DNA of 64,000 bases from NCBI RefSeq assembly GCF_003207815.1, contig NZ_NKTX01000009.1, positions 1 to 64,000 of the forward strand, in the 5' to 3' direction. The position numbers and the translations under genes are program-made. A model generated the notes under the pieces. The model was given only the letters and a program-made list of their open reading frames with translations. It was not told the DNA's origin and did no database searches. How positions within the stretch are numbered: position 1 is the first letter of the stretch; every line of letters begins with the position of its first letter. The DNA comes from Komagataeibacter oboediens. Its GTDB lineage: Bacteria > Pseudomonadota > Alphaproteobacteria > Acetobacterales > Acetobacteraceae. This document shows positions 53,208-64,000 of the stretch, piece after piece.

Positions 53208-54574
53208 CAGCCCCGTTCCTTCCTGTTCTTCAGCCGTTCGCGAAACGATGCGGCATGTCCTGCCTTGTTTGCCTGCCGTGCCCGGCCAATGGCCATGGCA
53301 TCATCGGGAACGTCATGGGTAATCACGCTGCCTGCCGCCGTAATGACGCCTGTGCCCACCCGAACGGGAGCCACCAGAACCGAATCCGAGCCAATGAAGC
53401 TGCCCGCGCCGATTTCGGTCCGGTGCTTGAACACACCATCATAATTGCAGGTTATGGTACCCGCACCGATATTGGCCCCGCTGCCCACCGTAGCATTCCC
53501 CAGATAGGTCAGGTGATTGGCCTTGGCCCCCGCCCCCAGCGTCGTGGCCTTGATTTCCACGAAATTGCCTACACGCGCCTTTGCCCCCACGTCGCTGCCG
53601 GGGCGCAGGCGGGCATAGGGGCCGATCTGTGCATCCGGGCCGACCGTCGCCCCCTCGATATGTGAAAAGGCATGGATTTCCGCGCCGGTTTTTACATGTA
53701 CGCCGGGGCCGAACACCACATTGGGGTGCACCACCGTATCGGGTTCCAGCACGGTATCGACGCACAGGAACACGGTATCGGGGGCGACAAGCGTGGTGCC
53801 ACCATCCATGACCGCCTGTCGCAGTCGGGCCTGCACGCATGCTTCCGCCTGTGCCAGTTCCGCACGCGAATTGATGCCGCGCAGTTCGTCCTCCGGTGCG
53901 ACGACCGCCCGCACGATCCGCCCATCCGCCACGGCGCGGGCCACCACGTCGCCCAGATAGTATTCGCCCTGCGCGTTGTCATTGCCAACTTCGTTCAGCC
54001 AGCGACGGAAATCAGCGGCATCGGCACACAGCACACCGGCGTTGCACAGCCGGATCGCCCGCTCATCCGCGGTGGCGTCCGCCCATTCAACAATCCGTTC
54101 AACCCGCCCGTCCCGCGTCACCACGCGCCCGTACCGCGCGGGATCGGCCGGTTCCATGGCCAGCAGGGCCAGACCGGTATCCCCACTGCGGCGCTGGTCC
54201 AGAAGTGCCCGCATCGTACCGGGCGTGATCAGCGGATTGTCACCATACAGGACCGCCACATCCTCGGTGCCGAACGCGGCTTCGGCCTGCCGGGCGGCAT
54301 GGCCGGTGCCAAGGCGGTCCATCTGCACCACAACGTGATGCGGGGCGGCAAGGGCTGCCACATCATCCATGTCCGGCCCCACGACCACAACAATCCGGTC
54401 AAAGACCTGTGCCGCGTTATCCAGCAGGTAGCGCAGCATCGGCTGCCCCGCCAGCGGGTGCATGACCTTGGGCCGCTGCGATTTCATGCGGGTACCACGC
54501 CCCGCAGCCAGGATGACAGCGGTCGACACGATGCGTGCGGGGGCGGATACTGCGGTATCGGTCTGGGTATTCAT
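53207..54574 (-). CDS. glmU: Bifunctional UDP-GlcNAc pyrophosphorylase/GlcN-1-P acetyltransferase
   Basis: A 455-aa enzyme: an N-terminal uridyltransferase (VILAAGRGTRMKS, VLYGDNPLI) and a C-terminal left-handed beta-helix of hexapeptide repeats (ARVGNFVEIKATTLG, GNATVGSGANIGAGT). ATG 54574 (MNTQTDT) is chosen; the upstream open frame is not coding. Operon glmU-glmS. Confidence 0.95.
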   Translation of the reverse strand: MNTQTDTAVSAPARIVSTAVILAAGRGTRMKSQRPKVMHPLAGQPMLRYLLDNAAQVFDRIVVVVGPDMDDVAALAAPHHVVVQMDRLGTGHAARQAEAAFGTEDVAVLYGDNPLITPGTMRALLDQRRSGDTGLALLAMEPADPARYGRVVTRDGRVERIVEWADATADERAIRLCNAGVLCADAADFRRWLNEVGNDNAQGEYYLGDVVARAVADGRIVRAVVAPEDELRGINSRAELAQAEACVQARLRQAVMDGGTTLVAPDTVFLCVDTVLEPDTVVHPNVVFGPGVHVKTGAEIHAFSHIEGATVGPDAQIGPYARLRPGSDVGAKARVGNFVEIKATTLGAGAKANHLTYLGNATVGSGANIGAGTITCNYDGVFKHRTEIGAGSFIGSDSVLVAPVRVGTGVITAAGSVITHDVPDDAMAIGRARQANKAGHAASFRERLKNRKERG

Positions 54575-54685
54575 GGCAGTGTGCGGGTACTCCGCACCCG
54601 CGCACCCTGTCAAACCCTTATGCGCGTGCGATACCATCACTTAGAATTTCCGATTGCTACTTCATTCACACCGTCAAAGGCGTTC

Positions 54686-55365
54686 ATGATGACCTCTCTC
54701 CCGTCCCGCCTCGCCGTTTTCGATATGGACGGCACGCTGATCGACAGCCTCCCCGATCTGGCGGCCAGCGCCAACCGGCTTCTGGCCCATTACGGCCTGC
54801 CGTCCATTGCCACCGAACAGGTCCGCCCCATGGTTGGCGATGGCGTTGCAGCCCTTGTCAGCCGTTTGCTGGTCCATGCCGGTTCGGCCGCCACCGGCAT
54901 TGATGCCGAGCAGGCCACGGCATGGTACATGGCCGATTACACCCCTCATTCCACCGACCTGTCCCGCCCCTTTCCCGGCACGATAGGCATGCTGGAAGAT
55001 CTGCACGCCACAGGGTGGCACATGGCCGTCTGCACCAACAAACCCGTTGCCGCCGCGCGCCACATACTGCGTGTCCTTGATCTGGAAAAATGGTTCGTGG
55101 CCGTGGGTGGGGCGACAGCTTCAGCGTACGCAAACCCGACCCGCGCCACCTGCTGGGCACAATTGCAATGGCGCAGGGCAACCCGCACCGCGCGGTCATG
55201 ACCGGTGACCACCATAACGACATGGCCACGGCCATCGGGGCACATGTGCCCGCGATTTTCGCCCGCTGGGGATATGGCCGCCCCGAAATGGAAGCCGGGG
55301 CCACGGTTGGCGCCGATTCCATTTCCGAGGTCGCTCATCTGGCCAATGAACTGGTACCAGCGTAG
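54686..55365 (+). pseudogene. gph: Phosphoglycolate phosphatase, frameshifted
   Basis: HAD-family phosphatase whose reading frame is broken once. The first part (from ATG 54686) has VFDMDGTLIDSLPDLAASANRLL and VCTNKP, but runs off frame after VAVGG. The conserved continuation GGDSFSVRKPDPRHLLG ... TGDHHNDMATAIGA, ending at 55365, is in the +1 frame. The break sits at the GGGG run 55109-55112: one additional G restores a full protein. This is either a real mutation or a homopolymer sequencing error. All catalytic motifs are present across the two frames. Confidence 0.85.
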
Positions 55366-55371
55366 CCCGGG

Positions 55372-57930
<2,559 letters not shown>

Positions 57931-59055
57931 TCATACATGGGGGGCAAGATTACCCTCACCCGGCGTCACGAATTCGGCGATCTGGCGCAGAGGCGTGAAA
58001 TGTTCGCGGTCTGTTCCAGTCAGTAAAACGCCGGTGTCCATCCGTCCGATCGCCTGAAACAGGGCCTCGCGCCGCACATCATCCAGATGCACCAGCGGTT
58101 CATCCAGCAGAAGCATCGGCATCTGCCCCCGGCATGCCGCCAGGATACGCGCATGTGACAGGACGATACCCAGCAGCAGCGCCTTCTGCTGCCCCGTGCT
58201 GGACAGACTGGCCGGACGCCGCGTCAGCCGGTCCGCCATGCGCAGGTCGGTACGGTGTGCGCCAAAACGACTCCCCCCGCGCTGCCGGTCGATGGCGCGT
58301 GTTGCCGCGATCTGCTCCGCCAGCCAGTCTTCCACCGCCAGGGCTGGCATTTCGCGTAACTGATCGGCAATACGGCAATCAAGTTCCAGCCATGCGGCGG
58401 GAAAGCCATCGGCAACCGCCTGCTCATCCGCATTCAGGCGCGCTACCATATTCACCCGGGCGGCAACAGCCGCCACCGCGTGGCGCGCCATGGTACGTTC
58501 CAGGGCGGCCAGCCAGTCCGTATCCGCCCCACGCTGCGTCAGCAGGCGGCTACGCTGCATCATCGCGCGGTCATGGGCGGCCAGTTCACGCGCGTGGCCG
58601 GGTTCAAGCGCCAGCACCAGCCGGTCCAGAAACCGGCGGCGACTGCCTGCCCCGTCCTGAAACAGGCGGTCCATCTGCGGTGTCAGCCAGACGGCGGAAA
58701 AATATTCGCCCACCGCATCGCGGTTGCGCTGGGCCTGTCCATCCACGCGAAATGCACGCCGTTCCGGCCGCAGCGGATCGGCCCCCGTGGCGATCTGGAC
58801 GGTCAGGGCATCATCGCCCCACTGCGCCATCACGTCGGCGGCGACACCCCACAGCGTCGCACCATGACGGGGCAGTTCATCCATGCGCGCGCCCCGCAGG
58901 CCACGCCCTGGCACCAGCAGCGAGACCGCTTCCAGCAGGTTGGTCTTGCCACTGCCGTTCGGCCCGGTAATGACCGTGGCCGGACATGCCGGTTTCCATG
59001 AAAGATGATGATAATTACGGAAATCCGTAAGTACCAGTCGTGTCACGCAGGCCAT
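57931..59055 (-). CDS. recF: DNA replication and repair protein RecF
   Basis: SMC-like ATPase that helps load RecA at gaps; 374 aa. Walker A GPNGSGKTN, signature LSSTGQQKALLLG, Walker B MLLLDEPLVHLD. LTDFRNY at the N-terminus is typical. It lies between dnaN and gyrB, the classical order. Confidence 0.93.
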   Translation of the reverse strand: MACVTRLVLTDFRNYHHLSWKPACPATVITGPNGSGKTNLLEAVSLLVPGRGLRGARMDELPRHGATLWGVAADVMAQWGDDALTVQIATGADPLRPERRAFRVDGQAQRNRDAVGEYFSAVWLTPQMDRLFQDGAGSRRRFLDRLVLALEPGHARELAAHDRAMMQRSRLLTQRGADTDWLAALERTMARHAVAAVAARVNMVARLNADEQAVADGFPAAWLELDCRIADQLREMPALAVEDWLAEQIAATRAIDRQRGGSRFGAHRTDLRMADRLTRRPASLSSTGQQKALLLGIVLSHARILAACRGQMPMLLLDEPLVHLDDVRREALFQAIGRMDTGVLLTGTDREHFTPLRQIAEFVTPGEGNLAPHV

Positions 59056-59077
59056 GCGACCGGAAGGCCGCGCGCGA

Positions 59078-60202
59078 TTACACGCGCATCGGCATCAGGA
59101 CATACAGTGCGGAGGGGCTGTCCACATCACGCACGATGGTGGGCGCGGAACTGTCAGAAAAGGCGAATTCCACTTCCTTTTCCACCTGATCGGTAATGTC
59201 GTTCAGGTAGCGGGCCTGAAAGCCGATCTCCATGGGCGACGCATCATAAGAGACATGGTTTTCGTCCAGCTCTTCCGTCGCGGTCCCCTGATCCTGGCTT
59301 GCGGCCGACAGCGTCAGCAGGTTGTGCGCCATGCTCAGCTTGACCGGGCGGGAACGCTCCTGGCTGATCGCCGCCACGCGGGATACGGCATCGGAGAATA
59401 TTTTCTTGCCCACGCGCAGGATCTTGTCATTCCCGTGCGGGATCACGCGTTCATATTCGGGGAAGGTACCGTCAATCAGCTTGGAGGTCAGCGTGATGTT
59501 GCCGATGGAGAACTGGATGCGGGTATCGGACAGGGCAACGGCAACCTGCTCGGGCCCTTCGTCAAGCAGCTTGCGCAGCTCAGCCACCGTCTTGCGCGGA
59601 ACGATCACGCCCGGCATGCCTGCGCTGCCTGCGGGCAGTTCGGTCTCGACACGGGCCAGGCGGTGCCCGTCCGTCGCCACCGCACGCAGCACCGGACCTG
59701 CATCCCCTTCGGCCACATGCAGGAAGATGCCATTAAGGTAGTAGCGCGTTTCCTCGGTGGAGATGGCAAAGCGCGTACGGTCGATCAGGCCACGCAGCAC
59801 CTGTGCCGGAATGCTGAATTCATGCGGCAGGCTGCCAGCCATCATGGACGGGAAATCATCCACATCCAGCACATTCAGGCTGGTGGCGAACCGCCCCGCC
59901 CGCAGGCCCAGTGGCGCATCACCCCCGGCATGGTCCAGTTCGACATGCGCGCCATCGGGCAGCTTGCGCACGATTTCATACAGGACAGCCGCTGGCGCCG
60001 TAACAGCGCCGTCACGCAGGGTTTCCGCCGCAACGCCTTCAACCACCGCGATTTCCATGTCGGTGGCGGTCAGTGTCATGGCACCATCAACGACATTGAT
60101 CAGCACGTTGGCCAGGATGGGGATGGTATTGCGCTTCTCGGCAACGCTCTGGATATGGGCCAGTGCCTTGAGCAGCGTTACACGGTCGGCCTTCAACTTC
60201 AT
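59078..60202 (-). CDS. dnaN: DNA polymerase III beta sliding clamp
   Basis: The processivity clamp, 374 aa, three repeated clamp domains. Seen: RNTIPILANVLI, SSTEE-like region ISTEETRYYLNGIFLH, ATDGHRLA and the C-terminal LYVLMPMRV. ATG 60202 (MKLKADRV) is used; GGAGG lies 11 bases upstream. It is 113 bases after dnaA. Confidence 0.96.
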   Translation of the reverse strand: MKLKADRVTLLKALAHIQSVAEKRNTIPILANVLINVVDGAMTLTATDMEIAVVEGVAAETLRDGAVTAPAAVLYEIVRKLPDGAHVELDHAGGDAPLGLRAGRFATSLNVLDVDDFPSMMAGSLPHEFSIPAQVLRGLIDRTRFAISTEETRYYLNGIFLHVAEGDAGPVLRAVATDGHRLARVETELPAGSAGMPGVIVPRKTVAELRKLLDEGPEQVAVALSDTRIQFSIGNITLTSKLIDGTFPEYERVIPHGNDKILRVGKKIFSDAVSRVAAISQERSRPVKLSMAHNLLTLSAASQDQGTATEELDENHVSYDASPMEIGFQARYLNDITDQVEKEVEFAFSDSSAPTIVRDVDSPSALYVLMPMRV

Positions 60203-60315
60203 CGGTACAATATCCTCCACATCCCGTCACGTCAGGCATACGTACAGACGGGGGGTGACATGTTTAGCAGCCGCGGGCGACTCTGGTAAAGGGGGGCGTT
60301 GAACCCTAAATTTAT

Positions 60316-61776
60316 TCAGCTTTCCAGCATGCGGCGCAACAGCTCCACATCTTCGGCAAAAGCGGGGTCCTGTTCCATCAGCTCCGTCACGCGGGTCACG
60401 GCATGCATGACCGTCGTATGATCACGATTGCCGAACTTGCGCCCGATTTCAGGCAGGGAACGGCTGGTCAGCTGCTTGGCCAGGTACATCGCCACCTGAC
60501 GGGGCCGCGCCACGGCGCGCGCGCGACGGGCCGAGGACATGTCGGTCAGGCGGATATTCCAGTGTTCGGCCACCTTGCGCTGGATTTCCTCGATCGTGAC
60601 GCGCCGGTCATGGGCCTTGAGGATGTCATGCAGCACATCCTGCGTCGCTTCCAGCGTGACCGGGCGACCGAACAGGTTGGCATGGGCGATCAGGCGGTTC
60701 AGCGCGCCTTCCAGCTCACGCACGTTCGACGTGATCTTGTGCGCAAGGAATTCCAGCACCTTGGCGGGCACCACCACGCCGGACGCACTGGCCTTGGCCT
60801 CCAGAATGGAGATACGCAGTTCAAACGTGGTGGCATGAATATCCGCCACCATGCCACAGCCAAGGCGGGTGCGCAGCCTGTCCTCCAGCCCCGACAGGTC
60901 GGAGGGGGATTTATCGGCCGAAACCACGATCTGCCGTCCCGCATCAACCAGTGCGTTGAAGGTATGGAAGAATTCTTCCTGCGTATTATCCTTGCCGATC
61001 AGGAACTGCAGGTCATCGATCATCAGCACATCGACAGAGCGCAGCTGCTCCTTGAATTCCATGGTGGACTGGGACCGGATGGCCGCGATGAAGCGGTACA
61101 TGAACTTTTCCGCCGACATGTAGGCGACGGATACCTTCCCCTCACGCAGCAGTTCGGCCCCGATGGCATGCATGAGGTGCGTCTTGCCCAGCCCGACCCC
61201 ACCATACAGGAACAGCGGGTTGAAGCCGGGGCTGGAGGGCCGCTCCGCAACCCGGCGGGCGCAGGCATAGGCAAATTCGTTGGGCTTGCCCACCACAAAG
61301 GTATCGAAGGTGAAGCGCGGGTCCAGCGGGGCGGCAAGGTCGCTGCGGACTTCGGCGTGCCGGGGCTCTTCGTGTGCCGGGGCGGGAGCTGCCGCCACAC
61401 GGGGGGCCGCATCTTCGCTGTTGGCCGGTGCTGCGGCTGCCGCGCCATCCGCCTGGGCTGGCGCGGACGCGCTTCCCGGACGGGCGACCTGCAGTTCGAC
61501 ACGGCGGATGGCGGGCACTTCGGCATTCCACAGCGTACCAAGACGGTCGCCGTATTGCCCACGCACCCAGTCCCGCAGGAATCGGGTGGGCAGGTAGAGG
61601 GTAATCTCGTCCTCCTCCACCGGGCCGACCGTGATCTGGCGCAGCCACGTGCGGTATTCGACTTCCCCGACCTCGGCCTTCAGCCGTTCGCAGATGCGCG
61701 ACCAGTGGATGGCAAGCACACTTTTCTGCGCATTGGCTTCCGCAACTGCGTCATAGCCTTCCAGTCCGCCTGTCAT
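60316..61776 (-). CDS. dnaA: Chromosomal replication initiator DnaA
   Basis: A 486-aa initiator. Domain I is at 20-95, followed by an Ala/Pro-rich linker (about 100-145). The AAA+ domain has FLYGGVGLGKTHL and VLMIDDLQFL. C-terminal DNA-binding signature: GRKFGNRDHTTVMHAV. It heads the dnaA-dnaN-recF-gyrB block. Confidence 0.97.
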   Translation of the reverse strand: MTGGLEGYDAVAEANAQKSVLAIHWSRICERLKAEVGEVEYRTWLRQITVGPVEEDEITLYLPTRFLRDWVRGQYGDRLGTLWNAEVPAIRRVELQVARPGSASAPAQADGAAAAAPANSEDAAPRVAAAPAPAHEEPRHAEVRSDLAAPLDPRFTFDTFVVGKPNEFAYACARRVAERPSSPGFNPLFLYGGVGLGKTHLMHAIGAELLREGKVSVAYMSAEKFMYRFIAAIRSQSTMEFKEQLRSVDVLMIDDLQFLIGKDNTQEEFFHTFNALVDAGRQIVVSADKSPSDLSGLEDRLRTRLGCGMVADIHATTFELRISILEAKASASGVVVPAKVLEFLAHKITSNVRELEGALNRLIAHANLFGRPVTLEATQDVLHDILKAHDRRVTIEEIQRKVAEHWNIRLTDMSSARRARAVARPRQVAMYLAKQLTSRSLPEIGRKFGNRDHTTVMHAVTRVTELMEQDPAFAEDVELLRRMLES

Positions 61777-61961
61777 ATCCGCTCCCGGCTACATGGGACA
61801 TGGAACACGCGCCCCCGCGCATGCACCCGCACCCCCGCTCCATCCATCAACTGTTCCACAACGCCACTGCGCCCGCACACAGCAGGCGGCACGCCAGCCG
61901 CGCACCTGACACGACCCACAACCCGGACCATCAAGGCCCAAGGCAACAGATGACGTTGGAA

Positions 61962-61970
61962 TTATCCACA
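61962..61970 (+). promoter_or_regulatory. DnaA box
   Basis: TTATCCACA, an exact match to the consensus, about 185 bases upstream of the dnaA start. It is consistent with dnaA autoregulation or with being part of an origin. Confidence 0.65.
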
Positions 61971-62055
61971 TAAGGTAGAGCAGAGAATCGGACGAAGCAA
62001 CGAGAATCTGCCCCCGCCCCGCCAAAACCCGATCACACCTGCGGAAATGGCAAAC

Positions 62056-62094
62056 AAAAAAGGCCGCTATCACCACTAATGGTGATACACGACC
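62056..62094 (-). terminator. Rho-independent terminator of rpsT
   Basis: On the minus strand GGTCG..TATCACC, loop ATTAGT, GGTGATA..CGGCC is followed by TTTTTT. The two-part stem (7 pairs plus 5 pairs) with the T-run lies 50 bases after the rpsT stop. Confidence 0.8.
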
Positions 62095-62143
62095 TCCTTC
62101 ATTACTTACCGCATTCTTTCAGATGAAAGAATACAGAAGGTTT

Positions 62144-62413
62144 TTACGCCGCAGCAAGGGACTTGATACGGGCGGACAGGCGCGAAATACGACGGGCAAC
62201 CGTGTTGGCGTGAAGAACGCCCTTGCCAACCGCACGCTGCAGTTCAGGCTGCGCCTCACGCAGCGCAACAGCGGCATCGTCCTTCTTGCCGGTCGCGATC
62301 GCGACCTCGACCTTCTTTACGAAGGTGCGCACGCGGGACAGGCGGGCCGTGTTACGGGCGTTGCGGCGTTCGTTCTGGCGGATGCGCTTGCGCGCGGATG
62401 CTGTATTGGCCAT
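62144..62413 (-). CDS. rpsT: 30S ribosomal protein S20
   Basis: An 89-aa, Lys/Arg/Ala-rich helical protein: [21 protein letters not shown] and [20 protein letters not shown] are typical S20. ATG 62413 is chosen; the frame extends upstream but is not coding. It has its own promoter candidate and terminator. Confidence 0.96.
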   Translation of the reverse strand: MANTASARKRIRQNERRNARNTARLSRVRTFVKKVEVAIATGKKDDAAVALREAQPELQRAVGKGVLHANTVARRISRLSARIKSLAAA

Positions 62414-62492
62414 TGCTCTCAGTTCATCTGCATAAATCAGGTTACGGCGGTCCGCCACCCGATCGTTGCGGACATCCCATATCAGGCTGGCG

Positions 62493-62522
62493 ATCTAGTC
62501 CACCCTGACCCCATTCGTCAAG
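62493..62522 (-). promoter_or_regulatory. Candidate promoter of rpsT
   Basis: On the minus strand CTTGAC (-35) and CTAGAT (-10) are 18 bases apart, close to the alphaproteobacterial CTTGAC-N17-CTATAT type used by ribosomal genes. The -35 overlaps the mutM stop codon. Confidence 0.5.
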
Positions 62523-63399
62523 ACAAGTCTTTGCCTAAATCATTTTCCACCCTCTGCTGCCGGGGGCAGAAAAAGCTGGAACGCCCGGACTGGGTGATCC
62601 GCATCACCCCATCGCATGCCGGTGGACCGGGGCAGTCGGGGCAGCCTTCCCCTTCCCGCCCATACACACGCCAGGCATGCTGGAAATAGCCCAGCTCCCC
62701 ATCCGGTTGCACGTAATCACGCAGGCTTGAGCCTCCGGCCGCGATTGCTTCCTCCAGAACCGCACGGATTTCGGTGGCAAGTTTCTCGTACTGTTCGGCA
62801 TTTATGTCCCCTGCCGTCTGCGCGGGGTGGATGCGCGCGCGGAACAGGGCTTCGGATACATATATGTTGCCAAGTCCCGCCACGACGCGCTGGTCCAGCA
62901 GCAGGGCCTTGATGCTGGTACGTCGCCGCCCGGCGCGCGCGGCCAGCCATGCACCGTCAAACCGGTTGCCCAGTGGCTCCGGCCCCATGCCCGCCAGCAG
63001 GCGGTGGGTTTCCACCCCTGTCGCCGGCACCAGATCGACCATGCCGAAACGCCGGGGGTCCACCAGCCCACAACGCGCACCCTGCGCCGTCTCGATCACC
63101 AGATGTTCGTGGCGTGCGGGCGGCAGGCCCCGTTCCGCTCCCGCGGGAGACGACAGCAGCACCCGGCCGGACATGCCCAGATGCAGCACCACGACCATGC
63201 CGCCCGACAGCGTGATGAGGATATATTTCCCCCGGCGGGAGAATCCATCAATCCGCCGTCCCTGCAACGCCGTGGCCAGACCGGGTGGAAACGGCCACCG
63301 CAGGCCGGTATGGTGCGTGCTGGCGTGGGAAATAGTGTGACCTTCAAGATGCACTCGCATCCCGCGCATCACAGTTTCGACTTCAGGTAGTTCCGGCAT
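62518..63399 (-). CDS. mutM: Formamidopyrimidine-DNA glycosylase
   Basis: Removes 8-oxoguanine; 293 aa. Catalytic Pro2/Glu3 (MPELPEVET), the Lys of GKYILI, HLGMSGR, DPRRFGM and [12 protein letters not shown]. The zinc finger is abnormal: CPDC is followed by an extra Cys (PPAC), and the last pair reads FFCPRQQ, so the fourth zinc Cys is Gln. Arg of the finger loop (QSGRSSFF) remains. It is divergent from ubiE over 29 bases. Confidence 0.93.
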   Translation of the reverse strand: MPELPEVETVMRGMRVHLEGHTISHASTHHTGLRWPFPPGLATALQGRRIDGFSRRGKYILITLSGGMVVVLHLGMSGRVLLSSPAGAERGLPPARHEHLVIETAQGARCGLVDPRRFGMVDLVPATGVETHRLLAGMGPEPLGNRFDGAWLAARAGRRRTSIKALLLDQRVVAGLGNIYVSEALFRARIHPAQTAGDINAEQYEKLATEIRAVLEEAIAAGGSSLRDYVQPDGELGYFQHAWRVYGREGEGCPDCPGPPACDGVMRITQSGRSSFFCPRQQRVENDLGKDLS

Positions 63400-63428
63400 G
63401 GCCTCATCTGGGGTTATACCTGTGCATC

Positions 63429-64000
63429 ATGACCGACATTAGCCAGCCATACCATCCCTCCCCTTCCGCAGGCCGTCCCGATGACCGCCAGGCGGATACC
63501 ACCGATTTCGGCTTCCGCGACGTGCCGTTGCGCGAGAAGAAATCCTTGGTCCGGAACGTCTTTGACAGCGTGGCCTCCAAATACGACATCATGAATGACG
63601 TGATGTCGCTGGGCATTCACCGCGCATGGAAGAAGATTTTCGTCACCGAGCTTGCCCCCCACCCCGACCTGTCGCTGCTCGACCTTGCGGGCGGAACGGG
63701 GGATATTTCCTTCGGATGGCTGCGCGGTGGCGGTGGCCCCGCCATCCTGTCCGACATCAATGTCAGCATGCTGACGGTAGGGCGCAACCGTGCGCTGGAA
63801 CGCGGGCTTGTCTCCGGCCTCAACTTCATCGCTGTCGATGCCGAAGCCATCCCGCTGGCCGACAATTCGGTTGATCGCGTCTCCATCGCGTTCGGCCTGC
63901 GCAACTGCACGGACAAGCTGCAGGTGCTGCGGGAGGCGCGGCGCATCCTGCGTCCGGGCGGACGGTTCCTGTGCCTTGAGTTTTCCCGCGTGCAGGTTGC
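63429..64000 (+). CDS. ubiE: Ubiquinone/menaquinone methyltransferase UbiE, N-terminal part
   Basis: C-methyltransferase of ubiquinone synthesis. About 190 residues are visible before the window ends. Seen: VRNVFDSVASKYDIMNDVMSLGIHRAWK, in which the run from FDSVA to NDVMS is the family signature; LLDLAGGTGDIS (SAM site); IAFGLRNCTDK; and LRPGGRFLCLEFS. ATG 63429 starts 29 bases from mutM. The C-terminal quarter is outside. Confidence 0.94.
   Translation, partial: MTDISQPYHPSPSAGRPDDRQADTTDFGFRDVPLREKKSLVRNVFDSVASKYDIMNDVMSLGIHRAWKKIFVTELAPHPDLSLLDLAGGTGDISFGWLRGGGGPAILSDINVSMLTVGRNRALERGLVSGLNFIAVDAEAIPLADNSVDRVSIAFGLRNCTDKLQVLREARRILRPGGRFLCLEFSRVQV

Larger units (their letters stand above)
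61777..62143. other. Intergenic region between dnaA and rpsT (dnaA regulatory region)
   Basis: 367 bases without a gene. It contains one perfect DnaA box (61962-61970), one weaker box-like TGTTCCACA (61852-61860) and the rpsT terminator. The A/T content is only modest and no box cluster or unwinding-type repeat is seen, so it is better read as the dnaA promoter region than as a proven origin. Confidence 0.6.

Noticed and set aside
60403-61953. 516-codon plus-strand frame opposite dnaA
   Set aside because: Shadow of dnaA; no recognisable domain and no ribosome-binding site.
61777-62143. Calling the dnaA upstream region the chromosome origin
   Set aside because: Only one perfect DnaA box and no obvious unwinding element; gene order alone is not enough.

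Overview
The window is about 64 kb of high-GC chromosomal DNA from an alphaproteobacterium, most likely an acetic acid bacterium (Acetobacteraceae, Komagataeibacter/Gluconacetobacter-like). This rests on protein character, an IS5/IS1031-type transposase fragment at the left edge, a bacterial sphingolipid locus, and alphaproteobacterial gene orders such as argH-lptM-lysA-DUF4175, aroE-coaE-dnaQ, and dnaA-rpsT-mutM-ubiE. The species assignment is an inference. I see no rRNA, tRNA or CRISPR array.

Layout. 1-0.76 kb: the 3' end of an IS5-family element abutting the C-terminal remnant of a CDP-glycerol-type transferase. 0.75-12.5 kb: a sphingolipid/lipid-modification locus. It holds a fatty acyl-AMP ligase, an acyl carrier protein, serine palmitoyltransferase, a Tam41-like nucleotidyltransferase and a DAGK-type lipid kinase (ceramide kinase candidate). 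These are followed by a chain of overlapping genes for a metallophosphoesterase, an LptF-like and an LptG-like permease, a di-iron hydroxylase and a MobA-like nucleotidyltransferase, then mmcB and an inositol-monophosphatase-family gene. 12.6-18.2 kb: a SYLF protein, then the minus-strand fabD-fabG-acpP-fabF cluster and mltG. 18.2-22.3 kb: a five-gene minus-strand run (ferritin-like, Dabb, signal-less OpuAC, methyltransferase, YdcF). 22.5-29.2 kb: sucCD, bioB, queE-queC-queD and a SulP transporter. 29.4-35.9 kb: a GNAT gene, then a tightly coupled MCE/Mla-type operon.

36-45.5 kb: aroE-coaE-dnaQ, an N-formylglutamate amidohydrolase, argH-lptM-like, cdd, lysA and a large DUF4175 membrane protein. 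45.9-51.3 kb: a CPA1 antiporter with a cyclic-nucleotide-binding domain and the thiOSGE operon. 51.4-55.4 kb: glmU-glmS and a frameshifted gph. 55.4-64 kb: the replication block gyrB-recF-dnaN-dnaA (minus strand), then rpsT, mutM and the start of ubiE.

Two regions stand out. First, the sphingolipid locus joins ceramide backbone genes to a lipid kinase, a Tam41-like protein (the mitochondrial CDP-diacylglycerol synthase fold) and an Lpt-type permease pair. This suggests a dedicated route that builds a phospho-headgroup on ceramide and exports the product. Second, the MCE operon at 30.2-35.9 kb couples, by 1-4 base overlaps or a 2-base gap, a Cache/GAF receptor with a degenerate class III cyclase domain to an MlaE permease, an ATPase-like subunit that has lost Walker A, Q-loop, Walker B and H-loop residues, an MCE protein and a lipoprotein. 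Both nucleotide-binding proteins of that operon look catalytically dead, which I cannot match to a described system.
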